DNA of 64,000 bases from Fibrobacter succinogenes (GTDB lineage Bacteria; Fibrobacterota; Fibrobacteria; Fibrobacterales; Fibrobacteraceae). The stretch covers positions 1 through 64,000 of the forward strand of contig CADCDO010000013.1 of NCBI GenBank assembly GCA_902800345.1, read 5' to 3'. This document shows, one piece after another, positions 1-11,800 of the stretch (its first letter is position 1; each line of letters starts with the position of its first letter). The position numbers were made by a program, and so were the translations under genes. Below the pieces are notes generated by a model. It was not told where the DNA came from. It worked only from the letters and a program-made list of their open reading frames with translations, and did no database searches.

Positions 1-1
1 G

Positions 2-130
2 GAGGCTAGGAGGAATGCTGAAATTCCTATAAAAGAGCAGATTCCTTTTTTTTGCATGATGGCCTCCCGATATCCTAAATATATACTGATTTATGGCGTT
101 GTGGTTGCTGTAGGAGTATTGTACAACTGA
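2..130 (+). CDS. 3' end of an unknown membrane protein (partial)
   Basis: An open frame enters from the window edge and stops at TGA 128-130. The last residues (about 71-127) read as a hydrophobic helix followed by a very short tail, as in the last transmembrane segment of an integral membrane protein. Only 42 residues are visible, so no family can be named. It could be a chance open frame; the hydrophobic C-terminus is the only support. Confidence 0.35.
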   Translation, partial: EARRNAEIPIKEQIPFFCMMASRYPKYILIYGVVVAVGVLYN

Positions 131-483
131 ATCGACAGCAACTTTATTCCACCAAACGAGACGTTGTTCACATTTTTCTATAAACAACTTCACTAGATTC
201 CCCAAAGGGCGGAGCCCGATCCCATACCTCATACCCCATAGCCCATGGTTCAACAAAAGGTCACTGAGCCTGCCGAAGTGCACCAACCTTAGCCGACATA
301 CCCCATATTTTCACTGGATTCTATCCTATCGCTGCGCTCCAGGACGGCTTCGCCTCTCTTGGATGACGTTCACCGCCTACTTCCTACTGTCTACTTCCTA
401 CTAAGTTCTACCAACTAATCCCCACCACCATTACAATTCTCGCAGCGTCCGGCATTTACGACCGTCCATAGCAGTAAGAACAC
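131..483. other. Intergenic stretch with degenerate dispersed repeats, no gene seen
   Basis: No convincing ORF, RNA or promoter is seen. The stretch contains low-complexity motifs found in other spacers of the window: a GGATTC...GGATGACG block near 313-370 and a TACTTCCTACTGTCTACTTCC-like block near 388-411, the reverse complement of the repeat at 5650-5711. Confidence 0.5.
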
Positions 484-514
484 AAAACCCCCGGTCAAAA
501 GACCGAGGGTTTTG
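484..514 (-). terminator. Rho-independent terminator after tRNA-Asn
   Basis: A hairpin with arms built from ACCCCCGGTC and GACCGAGGGT and loop AAAA, followed on the minus strand by a T-run. It lies 3 nt past the 3' end of the tRNA on the same strand, so it most likely ends that transcript. Confidence 0.75.
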
Positions 515-516
515 AG

Positions 517-589
517 CTGCTTCACTTGGACTCGAACCAAGGACAACGCGATTAACAGTCGCGGGCTCTACCAACTGAGCTATGAAGCA
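517..589 (-). tRNA. tRNA-Asn(GTT)
   Basis: Reading the minus strand, the 73-nt sequence folds as a standard cloverleaf: 7-bp acceptor stem TGCTTCA/TGAAGCA, D-arm GCTC-AGTTGGTA-GAGC, anticodon loop CTGTTAA with GTT in the anticodon position, and T-arm with GGTTCGAGTCC. The discriminator base is G, usual for tRNA-Asn. CCA is not encoded and would be added after transcription. Confidence 0.95.
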
Positions 590-707
590 TCGTTTGTCAA
601 TTCAAAAATCCCAAAAGAGATTCCAACCGACGCGCTCAAATATAGATAATAACAAAATTCCGTCAAGGGTCCATGGCAAAAAAACTCAAATTTTTTCGCA
701 ATTTCCG

Positions 708-1535
708 TCAACGTTCACGACTGCGCATCAGGGATATTTCTGCGGCATATCCAGGCAATTCATTTGGCGTTTCCAGGTAGAAGGGCAACCCCTTCAGCGC
801 CGGGTGGTTCACGACGTTTACGAGCGCCTCCAAGCCGATGAAACCACCTCCAATGACCTCATGTCGGTCCTTGTGGCTTGCAAAGGGGTTCTTGCTGTCG
901 TTCAAGTGAATTGCGCACAAACGCTTGAGGCCTATCACCTTGTCGAACTCCTCGAGCACATCGTCCAGATGATTTACGATATCGTAGCCGCCATCAAAAA
1001 CATGGCAAGTGTCCAGACAAACGCCAAGTTTTTCGCTGAGTTCCACACGATCCAGAATCGCACGCAGTTCTTCAAACGTCCGGCCAACCTCGCTCCCCTT
1101 CCCCGCCATCGTTTCCAAAAGCACCTTCGTCTTGAGGCCCTTATGCAAGATCTTGTTCAAATGCAACGAGATGAGTTCGATTCCCACCTCGACGCCCTGT
1201 TTCACATGGCTACCGGGATGGAAATTGTACATCGCATGCGGGAAATGATCCATGCGGAACAAGTCGTCCTTCATCACGTCCTGGGCGTACTGTCTAAGCG
1301 ACGGGTCCGCAGCACAAGCATTCAACGTATAGGGAGCGTGCGCAAGTATCGGAGCGAAGCCGTTTGCGTCCATCAACGCATTCAAAGCGTCCGCATCCGC
1401 CTTGTCGAACGGCTTGGCGGCACCGCCACGCGGGTTTCGCGTAAAGAACTGGAATGTATCGGCTCCAATGGAGAGGGCGGTCTCGCCCATCGCCAAAAAG
1501 CCGCCAGCAGAAGACAGATGGCAACCAATATGCAT
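708..1535 (-). CDS. nfo: Endonuclease IV (AP endonuclease)
   Basis: A 275-residue protein with the full layout of the zinc-dependent Nfo family, which cuts DNA 5' of abasic sites in base-excision repair. Visible family blocks are [12 protein letters not shown] at the N-terminus, the LLETMAGKG block with a metal-ligand Glu near residue 141, [13 protein letters not shown] (Asp and His ligands), and HLNDSK...DRHEVIGGG with further Asp/His ligands. The length matches the family (about 280). The ATG follows the stop of the upstream barrel gene by 1 nt, so it is probably the last gene of a FecR-barrel-nfo operon. Why a repair enzyme travels with envelope genes is not clear from sequence. Confidence 0.96.
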   Translation of the reverse strand: MHIGCHLSSAGGFLAMGETALSIGADTFQFFTRNPRGGAAKPFDKADADALNALMDANGFAPILAHAPYTLNACAADPSLRQYAQDVMKDDLFRMDHFPHAMYNFHPGSHVKQGVEVGIELISLHLNKILHKGLKTKVLLETMAGKGSEVGRTFEELRAILDRVELSEKLGVCLDTCHVFDGGYDIVNHLDDVLEEFDKVIGLKRLCAIHLNDSKNPFASHKDRHEVIGGGFIGLEALVNVVNHPALKGLPFYLETPNELPGYAAEISLMRSRER

Positions 1536-1536
1536 A

Positions 1537-3822
1537 CTAGAAATCGAAATTCAGAGACACCATTCCGTAGAGGTCCCTGTAATCTTCGGATTCGTTGTCC
1601 GGACGGTGGTTGATGAACGCACCAAACGTCCATTCGGTACTGAGTTTTTCCGTCAACTGGAACTTGAGCCCCAGAGAGAAATCCAAATCCATTTCCATTT
1701 CATCGACATTATGGCCATCTTCTTCGCGGCTCATAAAGTTCTGGCGCACATTTGCGTGCAGCAGAAGATCCAAGAATCCCGGATTCAACTGGACGGACGC
1801 ATTTTCCATGAGGTTCCACTCAAACTCGCTCATGTCGTTGCGGTTATACGACCTGTACCTAGGCGTAACAGAAACCGTATTTTGCAAACGGTCGAGTTTC
1901 GTCGTCAACGACAACGGATAACGCATTTCAAAGTAGTCGCTCCCATGGAAGCGATAACCCAAAATTCCATAAGTTTCGTCAGAAAAATCAAAACCATCCA
2001 GCAAGTCATCTTGATTGAACTTCGAAAGATCCGTGCGGAAAGTCCATACGCCACCGACTTTCAAAACATTCTTCGGAAGCCTGAACGTGGCACCCAGCTC
2101 AAACGTATGCTTCATCAAGCGCTCGTCAAACTGAGTCGCCAAATATTCTTCTTTCTGCAGGGCGGCATACTTTGCCCAACGCGCAGAGTCAATCTCGATA
2201 GAGCCGTCCTCCGTTTCCACCTCGATGGAACTCTTGCCTTTTTGCTTCGCGAACCAGGAATCCGAATAAATTCCCGACGAAACGAAGTAATTCCCGTGAA
2301 GTCTCTGGGACGTACTGCGCGTGCGGTAATTGAGCGCATAGCGGGCCACAAGTTCCACGGAATCGCGCACCTTGAACTTGCTCTTCAAATCGAAATCATG
2401 AATGTAAAGCGTTCTGGACGGGTCCTGTTCATGTTTCTTAAGCCAGTCATCGTCGGCTCCCGGTACAAGGCCGAGCTTGGAACCCTCGGCAAAGCCAATG
2501 ACGTTATAAGCATCTCCGCTGCCCGAAGCATTTTCGATGTTCAATTCGTAGCCCACATTCAACAGCCAAGGGTCCGATATCTTTTGCTCCAACTTGGCAC
2601 CCAATTGGCGGGAATTCTGCAACATGTCCGGAGAGCCCGCACTGTAATAATTGCGGCCTACAAAACGGAAATACGCATCGATTGTCGTCGAATTTTTCTT
2701 CCAGTTGTAAGAACCTGCCAACGCAAGATTCTGTGCGGTCCAGTCGGTCGGGTCGTCATTACTTTGATCATGATGCTTTTTCAAAGCATCACTCGCCTGT
2801 TTCAAAATATTCTTCAGTTCACTACGCATCTCGTCAACCGACATGTCCGTATTGTCACCAAAAATAAGTTCCAGTTCATCACGGCTCATGCGATTTACAA
2901 GCGATGAATTGTTCATCAGGCGACGGAGCTGCGCAAAATTCGACACGTCAAGACCGGCTTCTTCAAAGACAGCATTCACGGCACGGTGCGCAACGACGTT
3001 TACCGTATCGGCGCCACCAAAACCAAGCTGGAAGTTATACGTTCCGCGGCCCCCCAGGACCTCGCCGCCGAATTCTCCAAAGAAAGTCCTCGAAGAAAAC
3101 ATCGGGTTCGAGAGATTGACGTTTTTGGACGTTCCATCGCGCAAATACGGGTCTTCCAGATAATCCTTGCTGCCTATAAATCCAAGCGTGGCGTTGAACG
3201 TTTTTGAGGCATTCCAAAGAACCTTTCCACCCAAGGCCATCTTCTGCGCTTCGACTTCGTCAAGACCAATATACATGTTGTACTGGTCCGGATCTTTTTC
3301 GCCCGGCAACTTCGGAGCAGAGGCTTCACCGCCGAACACGCTCAGAACAAACATGGGGCTCGGGTCATGGTTCAAATTTAAATTCAAGTCATAGCTTAAA
3401 CCCAGCAAGTCGATGCTCGACAAGTACAGGTCTCCCCCCGTGATGGTCATGTCGCCAAGAATAACCTTCTGGAAGCGGTCTTCGTACAGAGCCTGTACAA
3501 ACTTAGGATCAAAGCGGTTCCAGTTATCGCTAGAGGCATCTATCGTAAACTGGATTTTCTGTCCCGTTGGGGATTCCGCTACGACAAAAGCATTCCAAGC
3601 ACCAAAAATTCCAGGAACCTGGAAATAGTTTCTGTACTTTTTCCCAGGCTGGATTGTATCGTTGCCATTCACGAAAATATCATAAGTCTCATTCTTTTTC
3701 GTAACAACAGAATGATAGCCAAATTCAGCATTTACAGAACCATTGACAGACCATGCAGAATCGGACTGGGCCAAAGCCGGCGCCACCAAAATAGAAGCTA
3801 GAGCGAGTCCTCTAAATATCAT
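1537..3822 (-). CDS. Predicted outer-membrane beta-barrel protein
   Basis: A 761-residue protein with a signal peptide ([19 protein letters not shown]) and no internal transmembrane helices. It shows long runs of alternating polar and hydrophobic residues, frequent aromatic ends of strands and a terminal ...[10 protein letters not shown], where a final Phe is typical of barrels inserted by BamA. I recognise no named family. The start overlaps the stop of the FecR-domain gene by 4 bp (ATGA), showing translational coupling. The neighbour suggests the two act together in the cell envelope. A large periplasmic or extracellular insert (about residues 280-340) is helix- and charge-rich. Confidence 0.75.
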   Translation of the reverse strand: MIFRGLALASILVAPALAQSDSAWSVNGSVNAEFGYHSVVTKKNETYDIFVNGNDTIQPGKKYRNYFQVPGIFGAWNAFVVAESPTGQKIQFTIDASSDNWNRFDPKFVQALYEDRFQKVILGDMTITGGDLYLSSIDLLGLSYDLNLNLNHDPSPMFVLSVFGGEASAPKLPGEKDPDQYNMYIGLDEVEAQKMALGGKVLWNASKTFNATLGFIGSKDYLEDPYLRDGTSKNVNLSNPMFSSRTFFGEFGGEVLGGRGTYNFQLGFGGADTVNVVAHRAVNAVFEEAGLDVSNFAQLRRLMNNSSLVNRMSRDELELIFGDNTDMSVDEMRSELKNILKQASDALKKHHDQSNDDPTDWTAQNLALAGSYNWKKNSTTIDAYFRFVGRNYYSAGSPDMLQNSRQLGAKLEQKISDPWLLNVGYELNIENASGSGDAYNVIGFAEGSKLGLVPGADDDWLKKHEQDPSRTLYIHDFDLKSKFKVRDSVELVARYALNYRTRSTSQRLHGNYFVSSGIYSDSWFAKQKGKSSIEVETEDGSIEIDSARWAKYAALQKEEYLATQFDERLMKHTFELGATFRLPKNVLKVGGVWTFRTDLSKFNQDDLLDGFDFSDETYGILGYRFHGSDYFEMRYPLSLTTKLDRLQNTVSVTPRYRSYNRNDMSEFEWNLMENASVQLNPGFLDLLLHANVRQNFMSREEDGHNVDEMEMDLDFSLGLKFQLTEKLSTEWTFGAFINHRPDNESEDYRDLYGMVSLNFDF

Positions 3823-5171
3823 TTCCCAACCTCATAAACCTTGCTGGTTTTAACAACATAACCACTCTTGTGAACAACCTCAATATCAAAGCGATTCTTG
3901 ATACCCCTCTTCAGTTCCACAGGAATCTGGTAATCTAAGTTCTGAATTTGCGAAAGACGTTCCTGCAAAAGCACCTTGCCATTCTGACGGACAGTAACTT
4001 TGTTCAAAACAATCGGGTCGTTTTCCGGCACGCGAATTTGGAACTGCAAAGTCTGCATAATCACATTTTCAGTTTCCGGTGGCGCAGGCGGAATCTGCAA
4101 ACGCACATTCTTGTTGCCGAACACCTTCACCGAGAACGGCTTCATCGGATAGCAGCCCAAAGTTTTCTTGACGCTGTTGCGTCCAGCTTCATTCTCGACA
4201 ACAAATTCATATTCATGGATACCGCTACGCAAGGCCACACGTTTCGGCATGTCGCGCTTTACGGACATTTCCGAAATCGGGGATCCATCCAACGTTGCAG
4301 ACAAACGTGTTTTCACGCCTTTCTGTAAGCCCGATACAGAAACATTCGCGAAACAACGCAGGGAATCGTAAGAGGAATACTTTATATGAGGAACTTTCAG
4401 TTTTACAGCGTCTTTGACTTTTTCATCTGCAGCCATTCCCGAAGCGACATGCGCCGTTTTAGATGCAAGCACAGCCGCCTGGTATGTTTCATCGGCCTTT
4501 TCCACTGCAGCCTTCAATTCATCCAAGGACATTGTCGTATCGGAAAGGAGTTCGTTCAAGACTTTCGCGAAAGACAAATCGCCCGAAGACTTGAGATTGA
4601 GGACAATAAACTTTTCACGGCCAAGCACCGTCTGACCGCCACCGATAGAAAGCGAATCACTTCCGTTAGGCTTGATCATGAGGTCCCCGTTCTTGAGCCC
4701 AGCAAAGAACGACTTGTCGTTACTGCCAATGACGCCTTCCGTTCCACGAATCGAAGCCGCAGCCGTTCCCGTGCTGAAGTTCACCTCGTTACCACGGTTC
4801 TTCTTGACGCCAAAGCCCATATACCCTTTGCGGATATCTAGTTTAATCTTAAAGGCTCCGCTCTCGTCCTTTTCGACAAGATTTTCAATACTGACCAAAG
4901 AATTTTCGCCAATAGAAAAAGTACTGTTGTCTTCTTTCAGTTCCAAGTTTACTGAACCGCCATCACCTGTCTTGAAGCAATCCAGCTGACGGAACGTGCC
5001 GATTTTCACTTCGTTCCATTTTGCATCTTGTGTGCAATTACCAGAACTTTTCAGTGCAGGCAAAGTAACACCACGGATAGACCCAACCTTCTCACCTTTG
5101 GGGGCCGCAAAAACAGCGGAAGGAACAACCAGGGCTAACAAAAAACAAGGCAAAGACAGATGCTTAAACAT
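3819..5171 (-). CDS. Secreted FecR-domain protein
   Basis: A 450-residue protein with a signal peptide (cleavage probably after VFA-A, residues 22-23). Residues about 30-200 carry a FecR-like domain: a strand-rich block on the theme LELKEDNSTFSIGENSLVSI, then IRKGYMGFGV and a TGTAAASIRGTEGVIG motif typical of FecR domains. There is no transmembrane anti-sigma segment and no sigma-factor gene beside it, so it is more likely a periplasmic FecR-fold protein than a signalling anti-sigma factor. The C-terminal half (about 240-450) looks like two Ig-like beta domains. A GAGG-type ribosome site precedes the ATG. First gene of the operon with the barrel protein and nfo. Confidence 0.8.
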   Translation of the reverse strand: MFKHLSLPCFLLALVVPSAVFAAPKGEKVGSIRGVTLPALKSSGNCTQDAKWNEVKIGTFRQLDCFKTGDGGSVNLELKEDNSTFSIGENSLVSIENLVEKDESGAFKIKLDIRKGYMGFGVKKNRGNEVNFSTGTAAASIRGTEGVIGSNDKSFFAGLKNGDLMIKPNGSDSLSIGGGQTVLGREKFIVLNLKSSGDLSFAKVLNELLSDTTMSLDELKAAVEKADETYQAAVLASKTAHVASGMAADEKVKDAVKLKVPHIKYSSYDSLRCFANVSVSGLQKGVKTRLSATLDGSPISEMSVKRDMPKRVALRSGIHEYEFVVENEAGRNSVKKTLGCYPMKPFSVKVFGNKNVRLQIPPAPPETENVIMQTLQFQIRVPENDPIVLNKVTVRQNGKVLLQERLSQIQNLDYQIPVELKRGIKNRFDIEVVHKSGYVVKTSKVYEVGK

Positions 5172-5259
5172 AAGACCTCTCTATTTATTTTCTATAGAGA
5201 AATTTAACTTTTTTGTAAGAAATAAAACTAAAAAAATATTAGACTTGACCTAAAACACA

Positions 5260-5586
5260 TTAACCGCCGGCAAGCTTGACCACATAGCCTTTTTTTTCGA
5301 GTTCGGCCTTGAGAATGTTACGCTTGTCACCCTGAATTTCGATGCAAAAATCCTTGACGGAACCGCCGACACCGCACTTTTGCTTAAGAGATCGCGCCAA
5401 ATCCTTCAGTTCATCCTCGTCCATCGGCACGCCCGAGACAATGCTCGCCATTTTACCACCGCCAAGGCGCTTCAAAGCTATTCGAACGACTCCATCGCCC
5501 TGCGGACGCACGGCCTTAGGCTTTTCTTCCTTGATTCTACCGACACCGCTTGCAAACACAAGCGTAGAACGCTCTTCAATACCCAT
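5260..5586 (-). CDS. yciH: YciH/SUI1 family translation factor
   Basis: A 108-residue protein whose second half matches the SUI1/eIF1 fold: VRIALKRLGGGKMASIVSGV, then KSLKQKCGVGGSVKD-type block and IEIQGDKRN. Bacterial YciH proteins bind the small ribosomal subunit and affect initiation fidelity. I start at the second Met (5586) because GAGG sits 6 nt upstream of it; the first possible ATG (5607) has no ribosome site and lies just after a TATACTATC -10-like sequence. Single gene, no operon partner. Confidence 0.88.
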   Translation of the reverse strand: MGIEERSTLVFASGVGRIKEEKPKAVRPQGDGVVRIALKRLGGGKMASIVSGVPMDEDELKDLARSLKQKCGVGGSVKDFCIEIQGDKRNILKAELEKKGYVVKLAGG

Positions 5587-5611
5587 GAATGACCTCGTTT
5601 TTTGCATAAAG

Positions 5612-5716
5612 ATAGTATAGTGGTTAGTGGTTAGTGGTTAGTGATTAGTGATTAGTGGTTAGTGGTTAGTAGACAGTAGACTGTAGGCAGTAGGAAGTAG
5701 ACGGTAGGAAGTGTGG
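5612..5716. repeat. Low-complexity tandem motif (TAGTGGTTAGTGATTAG type)
   Basis: About 100 bp made of repeated 7-8 bp words GTGGTTA / GTGATTA, passing into GTAGACAGTAGACTGTAGG-type words. Shorter relatives occur near 388, 21110, 40870, 49410 and 62370, nearly always between genes. No coding potential is seen. Confidence 0.7.
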
Positions 5717-5778
5717 TGTTGGTCATGAGTCATTGGTTGACGCATTCCCGTTATCCTAGAGAGACTCTGGACCCTGAA

Positions 5779-5808
5779 AAAAAAATCCCGGTCTAACGAC
5801 CGGGATTC
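5779..5808 (-). terminator. Rho-independent terminator of the giant adhesin gene
   Basis: Perfect hairpin AATCCCGGTC-TAAC-GACCGGGATT with a run of T on the minus strand, located 11 nt beyond the stop codon of the minus-strand cadherin gene. Confidence 0.85.
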
Positions 5809-5818
5809 AGTTCAAACG

Positions 5819-8800
5819 TTATTTCTTCTTCGAAGATTTTTTCTTGGAGTCTTTCTTCGATTTGGACAGAGGCCTTTCGTTGCCGTGCAGCACCGGACGG
5901 CGGTAACCGAAGCGAGTCAGCAATTCGTCGCTAGACTTCAGCACATCGCCGAACTTCTTCTTGCCATCAACCGGCGGAACCGTGCAACGGAGCTTAGAAC
6001 GGAGTTCGACCTTCGTCTTCACGATAAACGGACCCGTACCGTAGAGACGACCACGAGAATCTCTCAGTTCGCCATTTTCGTCCGGTTTCATTTCGTAGAA
6101 GAGCTTCACAAGACCAGCCTTATCGACATATTGCGGATCATCGACCTTGTAATCAAAACTGTACTTGTCAATGAACTGACCGCCAGTCGTGTAGAACCAA
6201 AGCGTCACATGAGCCGTGGTCGAATAGAGCGTAGCCTTGCTGTAGTCCTTGCCCAGGCTTTCCTGGAATTCTTCGGAGCAGTATTCCTTCACATATTCCT
6301 TGACCGTGACCTTCTTGGCGTCGGCAGCATCGACTTCTTCAAGAGGCACCATGTCGTTAACGATGATATCGTCCAAGGTCGCAAGGCCACCAACAGCCGT
6401 TGCAATAGGCAATCTCATGTCGATCTTGATTGTCGGACCAAGGTGACCATCATATCCCGGATAAGGTTCATCGCCAGAGCCCTTCTTGGAATCATGACCA
6501 TTGAAGCCCTTGACCACTTCCTTTTCCTTCTGGGTCGTCGGATTCAGAATGGTGACCGCATAAGCCTGATCCTCTTCAGGAGGATTGCTGGAGTAATACT
6601 TATCGACAGAGTCAATCGCCACGATAATCATCGGCTTTTCGAGATGGACATTGACATCCTTGGCCTTCTTCATCATGACGCTGATTTCAGCAACATATTC
6701 GTTGCCAGCCTTATCGCGGTAAATACGCTTGATGGACTGTACGCCGTTTTCAAGGCTCTGGAAGTTCAAGGTATCCTGCTTGACGCAGTTGTCCTTGTCG
6801 CCATCGATAGCGATGCACCAATCGACATCGACGTAGTTTGCATAGACAACTTCACCGTCGGATGGCGAATTGATGATGACAAGCGGTTTAGTCTTGTCAA
6901 GCACCATGAACACAGACTTTTCACCAGAGTTACCATACTTGTTGGTATAGGTGTAAGTCACGAGGAAGCCTCTATCGCCTTCTTCGTTAGCGACAATCTT
7001 GCCCTTTTCATCAATGACGTAAGAAACAGTCGCCTTGTTGCCTTCGACGCCGTTAGCATCGTAAGTCACGGTGAATGCACCCACGCCAGTCTTCAAATCA
7101 ACATCGCCCTGTTCGGTCGAGGATTCATCCTTCTTGGAAGAACTCGAAGAATCACCTTTCTTGCTCGAGCTGGAAGATGTAGGCTTCTTAGCGCTAGAGC
7201 TGCTCGGAACATCGAGCATCAGGTTCCCTTCGGAGTCGCCGTAGAGAATCTTGCCCGTTTCGGCATCGGCCTTGTAAGAGACAGTCACATTCTTGCCCTT
7301 CACTTCGACAACGGTAGAAACTTCGATAACCTCGGTCATCTTCTTTTCACCATTCTCGTTAATGACCGGCAACTTGATGATTTCGCCCTTGTCATCCACA
7401 TTGTAAGAAATGGTCACCTTGTTGCCGTTCACAGTTTCTTCGTAAGAGACCTGCGTCTTGTCTTCGTTCAGAGATTTCTTCTTCACATCCGACTTCGGAT
7501 TCTTGTCGAGCGACGGCTGCGACTTGGAAACATCGATGAGGGTCTTCACAATCTTGTCCGAAACGGCGACTGTATCCAAGACCACTTCGACATCATATGT
7601 TTCCTTGACATCCGAAACGGAATCCTTCACAGAAACCTTAACATCCTTATTTTCCTTATTCACGTAAATCGTGGAGTCTTGCTTATCGACCGTTTCCACA
7701 ACGGTAAAGATGTTGTCGGCTTCGACCTTCGTCTTGGAGGCGAACACATCCACTTCAGGCGTTGCCGTGCTGAAGTATACGATTACAGTATCGGCACCTT
7801 CGACATCCTTGCTCGGATCCTTATATTTCTTGATAATGACATTCTTGCCTTCCGTCAAGGTTTCGACGCTAGACTTGGTCTTGCCATCCTGCTTCCATTC
7901 CACAGTGATTTCTTTCTGGTTCGTAAAGATATCCTTGTCCGGATAGGTATAGACGGAGTCACCGGCTTCGACACGAGTAATCTCGACTTCGGATCTTTCA
8001 ATGACGTTCCCGATCTTGACCGTGATGTCAGTCGTATCGGAGAATTCACCATCCGTCACGCGAACCTTGATTACATAGACAGAATCGCTTTCGTAATCGA
8101 GTTCACCCTTCAAGACGATGTCGCCATTCGTATTGACTTGGAACTTCTCGTTTTCGTCAACCGGATAGAACTTCAAGTCGTTGAACTTCGGATTCTTCGT
8201 ATCCGGATCCTTAGCTTCGACAGGACCCTTCTTGGTACCCGGCTTGGAATCTTCGGGGAACATGAATTCCTGCGGAGTAATCTTCGGAGCTTCGTTCACG
8301 TCGATGACCTTGATGACGATATCGCCATCAGAAACAAGGCCGTCTTCATCCTTGACCGTTACTGAGATGGTAAACTTCTGCATCTTTTCGTAGTCAATTT
8401 CGGCACCGTCCTTGACCTTGATTTCACCATCCGGTGTCACAATCACATACGGATTATCATCGGAAAGTTCGAACAGAAGCTTGCCAGAGCCATCCGGGTC
8501 CTTGGCTTCGATAACGCCAATCGAAGTTCCGCCTTCGGAATTTTCCTTGACACTGAATTCCGTACTTGTGATTTCCGGAACTTCCGGCATGTTCTTAAGC
8601 GTAATCGAAACAATCGTTTGCGTCGTAAGTTCAGGATACTTCTTGGAATCCCTATCAGACAAAGCAACCTTCAACTCGAACGTATGGTTGGCAGCATCTT
8701 CGTAGTCAAAGTTCTGTTTCGTCTTGATTTTACCATCTTCGGTAATCGTGAACAGAGCCGTATCGCCACTCACCGGGCTGAACACGTTGTCCCTAAATAC

Positions 8801-11800
8801 CTTGGAAGTATCAATATCTTCAGGATCAAGCCTACCAATGACGTAATCCTTGCCCTTTCCTTCGTAGAACGAGAAGGTAAGGCTACCCCAGATAACCGGC
8901 ATTTCATTCACGTCAACGATATTGATGGTCTTGGGAATTTCGGCAGTGAGATTGTCTTCATCCATCACACCAACAATGATGCTGTAAGAATGAATCATCT
9001 CTTCGTAGTTAATCTTGGTCGGATCCTTCACAAAGAGGCAAAGCTTGTAAACGTCGCCCTTCTTTTCGACCTTGGCGTCAAACAAGCGGTCGGCGTCCTT
9101 AGTATTGCCATCATCCTTGATATAGCCAAGCATCGTGGCCGTCTGTCCCTTATCCTCATCTTGCAATTCGTAACAAGCAATTTCGGCATTGAGAGGCTTC
9201 TGATCGGTATTTTCATTAACATCGTATCCCTTCTTATCGTCATCCTTAATGACAGGTACATCCGGGTCGTCAATGATCTTGATTGTCACCTTTGTCGTTG
9301 CTTCATAATTCTTGAAGTCGGTTCGGCCAATCTTAGCACCATATTCCTTACCATTATCCGTTGCCGTGGCTATGACCTTGTAAACATCTTTCTTTTCATA
9401 GTTCAAGGTCTTCGAGGCCAAGAAAATGCTGCCGTTTTCATCAATTTCAAATGTGGCGGCATCTCCGGTGGAACCATTGGGATCATCAGAAAGCACGAAC
9501 GTGAGTTTGCTCCAGGTATCTTCGTCATTAGCGATAACGGTACCGACAAATTCACCCTTCGGAGCATTCTCGTGAATTTCGAACACGTATTCCTTCTCTT
9601 CGTAAACAGGAGCATCGTTCACATCGTTAATCTTGATGACCACGTCGATGTAGCTAGAAAGCGTAGGATCGTCACCATCCTTAGCCACGACACGAACAGA
9701 GTATTCATTCTTCTTTTCGTAGTTCAGGATATCATCAGCGGCAACCTTGATGGTTCCGTCATTATCGATGGTAAATGACTTGTAATCATCGGCGGCAATA
9801 TCCGTTTCGTCAAGCGAATATGTCGGAGTCTTGCAAGTCTTGCTATAATCGCCCTTGCAATCGTCGTCTGTGGCAACGACAGCACCGACAGTCGTTCCCT
9901 TCTTGGTGTTTTCATCGACAGCAAGAGACGGCGGATTATCCGGGAATTTCGGAACTTCCTTTTCGTCCGTCACGGTAACCGTCACAGGGACCTTCTCCGT
10001 ATGCTTCTTATCCGTAACGACGGCATAGAACTTATAGGTAGATTTGGTTTCGTAATCGAGTTTTGCGTTATTGATGGTAGAGATTTCGCCAGTACTTGTA
10101 TTGATATCAAACTGGGCGGCCTCACTCCCTTCAAGCGAGTAATACAGCGTTCCAAAGCTTGCGTTGTAAATATCCGGATCCTTAGCACTTGCAACGCCGA
10201 GCGACGATGCGGTCTTCACGTTTTCATTTACGATGAAGGCATAGGCATCCTTATCAAACGCCGGCCTTTCGTTCACGTCGTTCACACGAATCTTGGTTGT
10301 CTTACTCGTCGGCTTACCGCTGCCATCATTAATGGTCAGGGTGACATCGAAGATGGCATCCTTTTCGGTAGCCTTGTAGAGAGTTTCGTAATCCAAATCC
10401 TTCTTTGTCTGGATGACAAACGTCGTCTGGAGTTTGGCATCGGTACTACCGAGCTGAACAACTTCAAAAAGATCTTCTGCAGCAACGGTACCGGCGTCAT
10501 TGTCCTTAATGTCAATAGTCAATGCGTCGATATCGGCCTTGTCTTCGTCATAGACGATAATCTTATCGCTAAACTGAGACTTGACAGCGACATTTTCGTC
10601 GATTTCGTAAAGATCCGCAAGCACCTTGAATTCAGAAGGACGGTTCACATCCGTAACTTTGATTGTAATATCCGCTTCATCGTATCTAGACGGAGAGCCA
10701 ACGGCATTATCCATGACCTTTACCTTGAATTTATAAGTATCCTGCTTTGTCGCACTCAACGTTTTGGTATCCATAACGGAAATAGCACCTGTACCAGGAT
10801 CCATCTCAAACGGGAAATCCTTGCTTCCGTTCACTTCGTAAATTTCTTCGATAGTGTATGTCAACTTATTGAAGCCCTGCGGATGGAGACCATTGGAGCA
10901 AGCATACATAGGATCCTTCGAACAGAAGTCCGGGTCTGTGGCATCGACATGACCAATGGGACCATCGGCCTTCGTGGCCGTTTCGGGCACTTGAATCGGA
11001 GCAGCGTTGTTGATTACGGGAGCTTCGTTCACATCCTCCACTTGAATATTTCTTGTAATCTTGATAGGCTCGGATAATTCGTAACCATCGTCCTTCTTAC
11101 CGTTGACTAGAATGACAACTTCAAATACGTTATTTGGATACAGATTTTCAAAGTCAAGGTCATCTTTATTCTTCACAGAAATAATGCCTTTTTCGGCACC
11201 GATATTGAAGAGGCCCATAGCATTGGAACTAGCCGTTTGGTCAACTTTAAATACAATGTCTTTAGTAAGTTTTGCGTCCGCTATACTCTTTTTAACGTCA
11301 TCGTTTTCCTTGAAATTTTCAACTTTGGTACCTGTAGTGGAATTTTCCTTTATCGAGGCAGCACCATCGACATGCGAAATAATATCAGGTTCTTTAATAT
11401 TGTTAATATTTACAGTAACAAGAACGTCCACAGAGAATTCACCATCAGAAACATTCACGTAGAACTCGAAGGTAGGCTGACCCGTTTCGTGGTCGAATTC
11501 TGCATTAGAGTATAATTTACCGTCTTTCTGGCCTATGGTAAAATTCTTGGCATTTGCAGCATAGCTGCCCGTATTCTTTGTAGATGACATCGTAAACTTC
11601 AAATCGCTAAATGCAGGAGTATAGATGTCAAGGTCAGAACCAACCACCTGAGCTTGCGTTTTGCAATCTTTGAATATGGCACCAGTGGCCAAATCAGCAT
11701 ACTCAGCACATACAGGGCTTCCTACCGGTAGATGTTCCTCTAAGTAGAACGTTCCGCCAGTAGCCGTGAGCGTTTCATTGACATCGACTACGGCAATCTT

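Noticed and set aside
1402-2907. 501-codon plus-strand open frame opposite nfo and the barrel gene
   Set aside because: Covers two well-supported minus-strand genes and shows no protein-like motifs.
5885-8365. 826-codon plus-strand open frame opposite the giant adhesin
   Set aside because: It lies wholly antisense to cadherin repeats, has no ribosome site, signal or recognisable domain, and mirrors the codon bias of the real gene. Similar long antisense frames occur opposite the second adhesin (16597-18102) and leuA (42770-44083).
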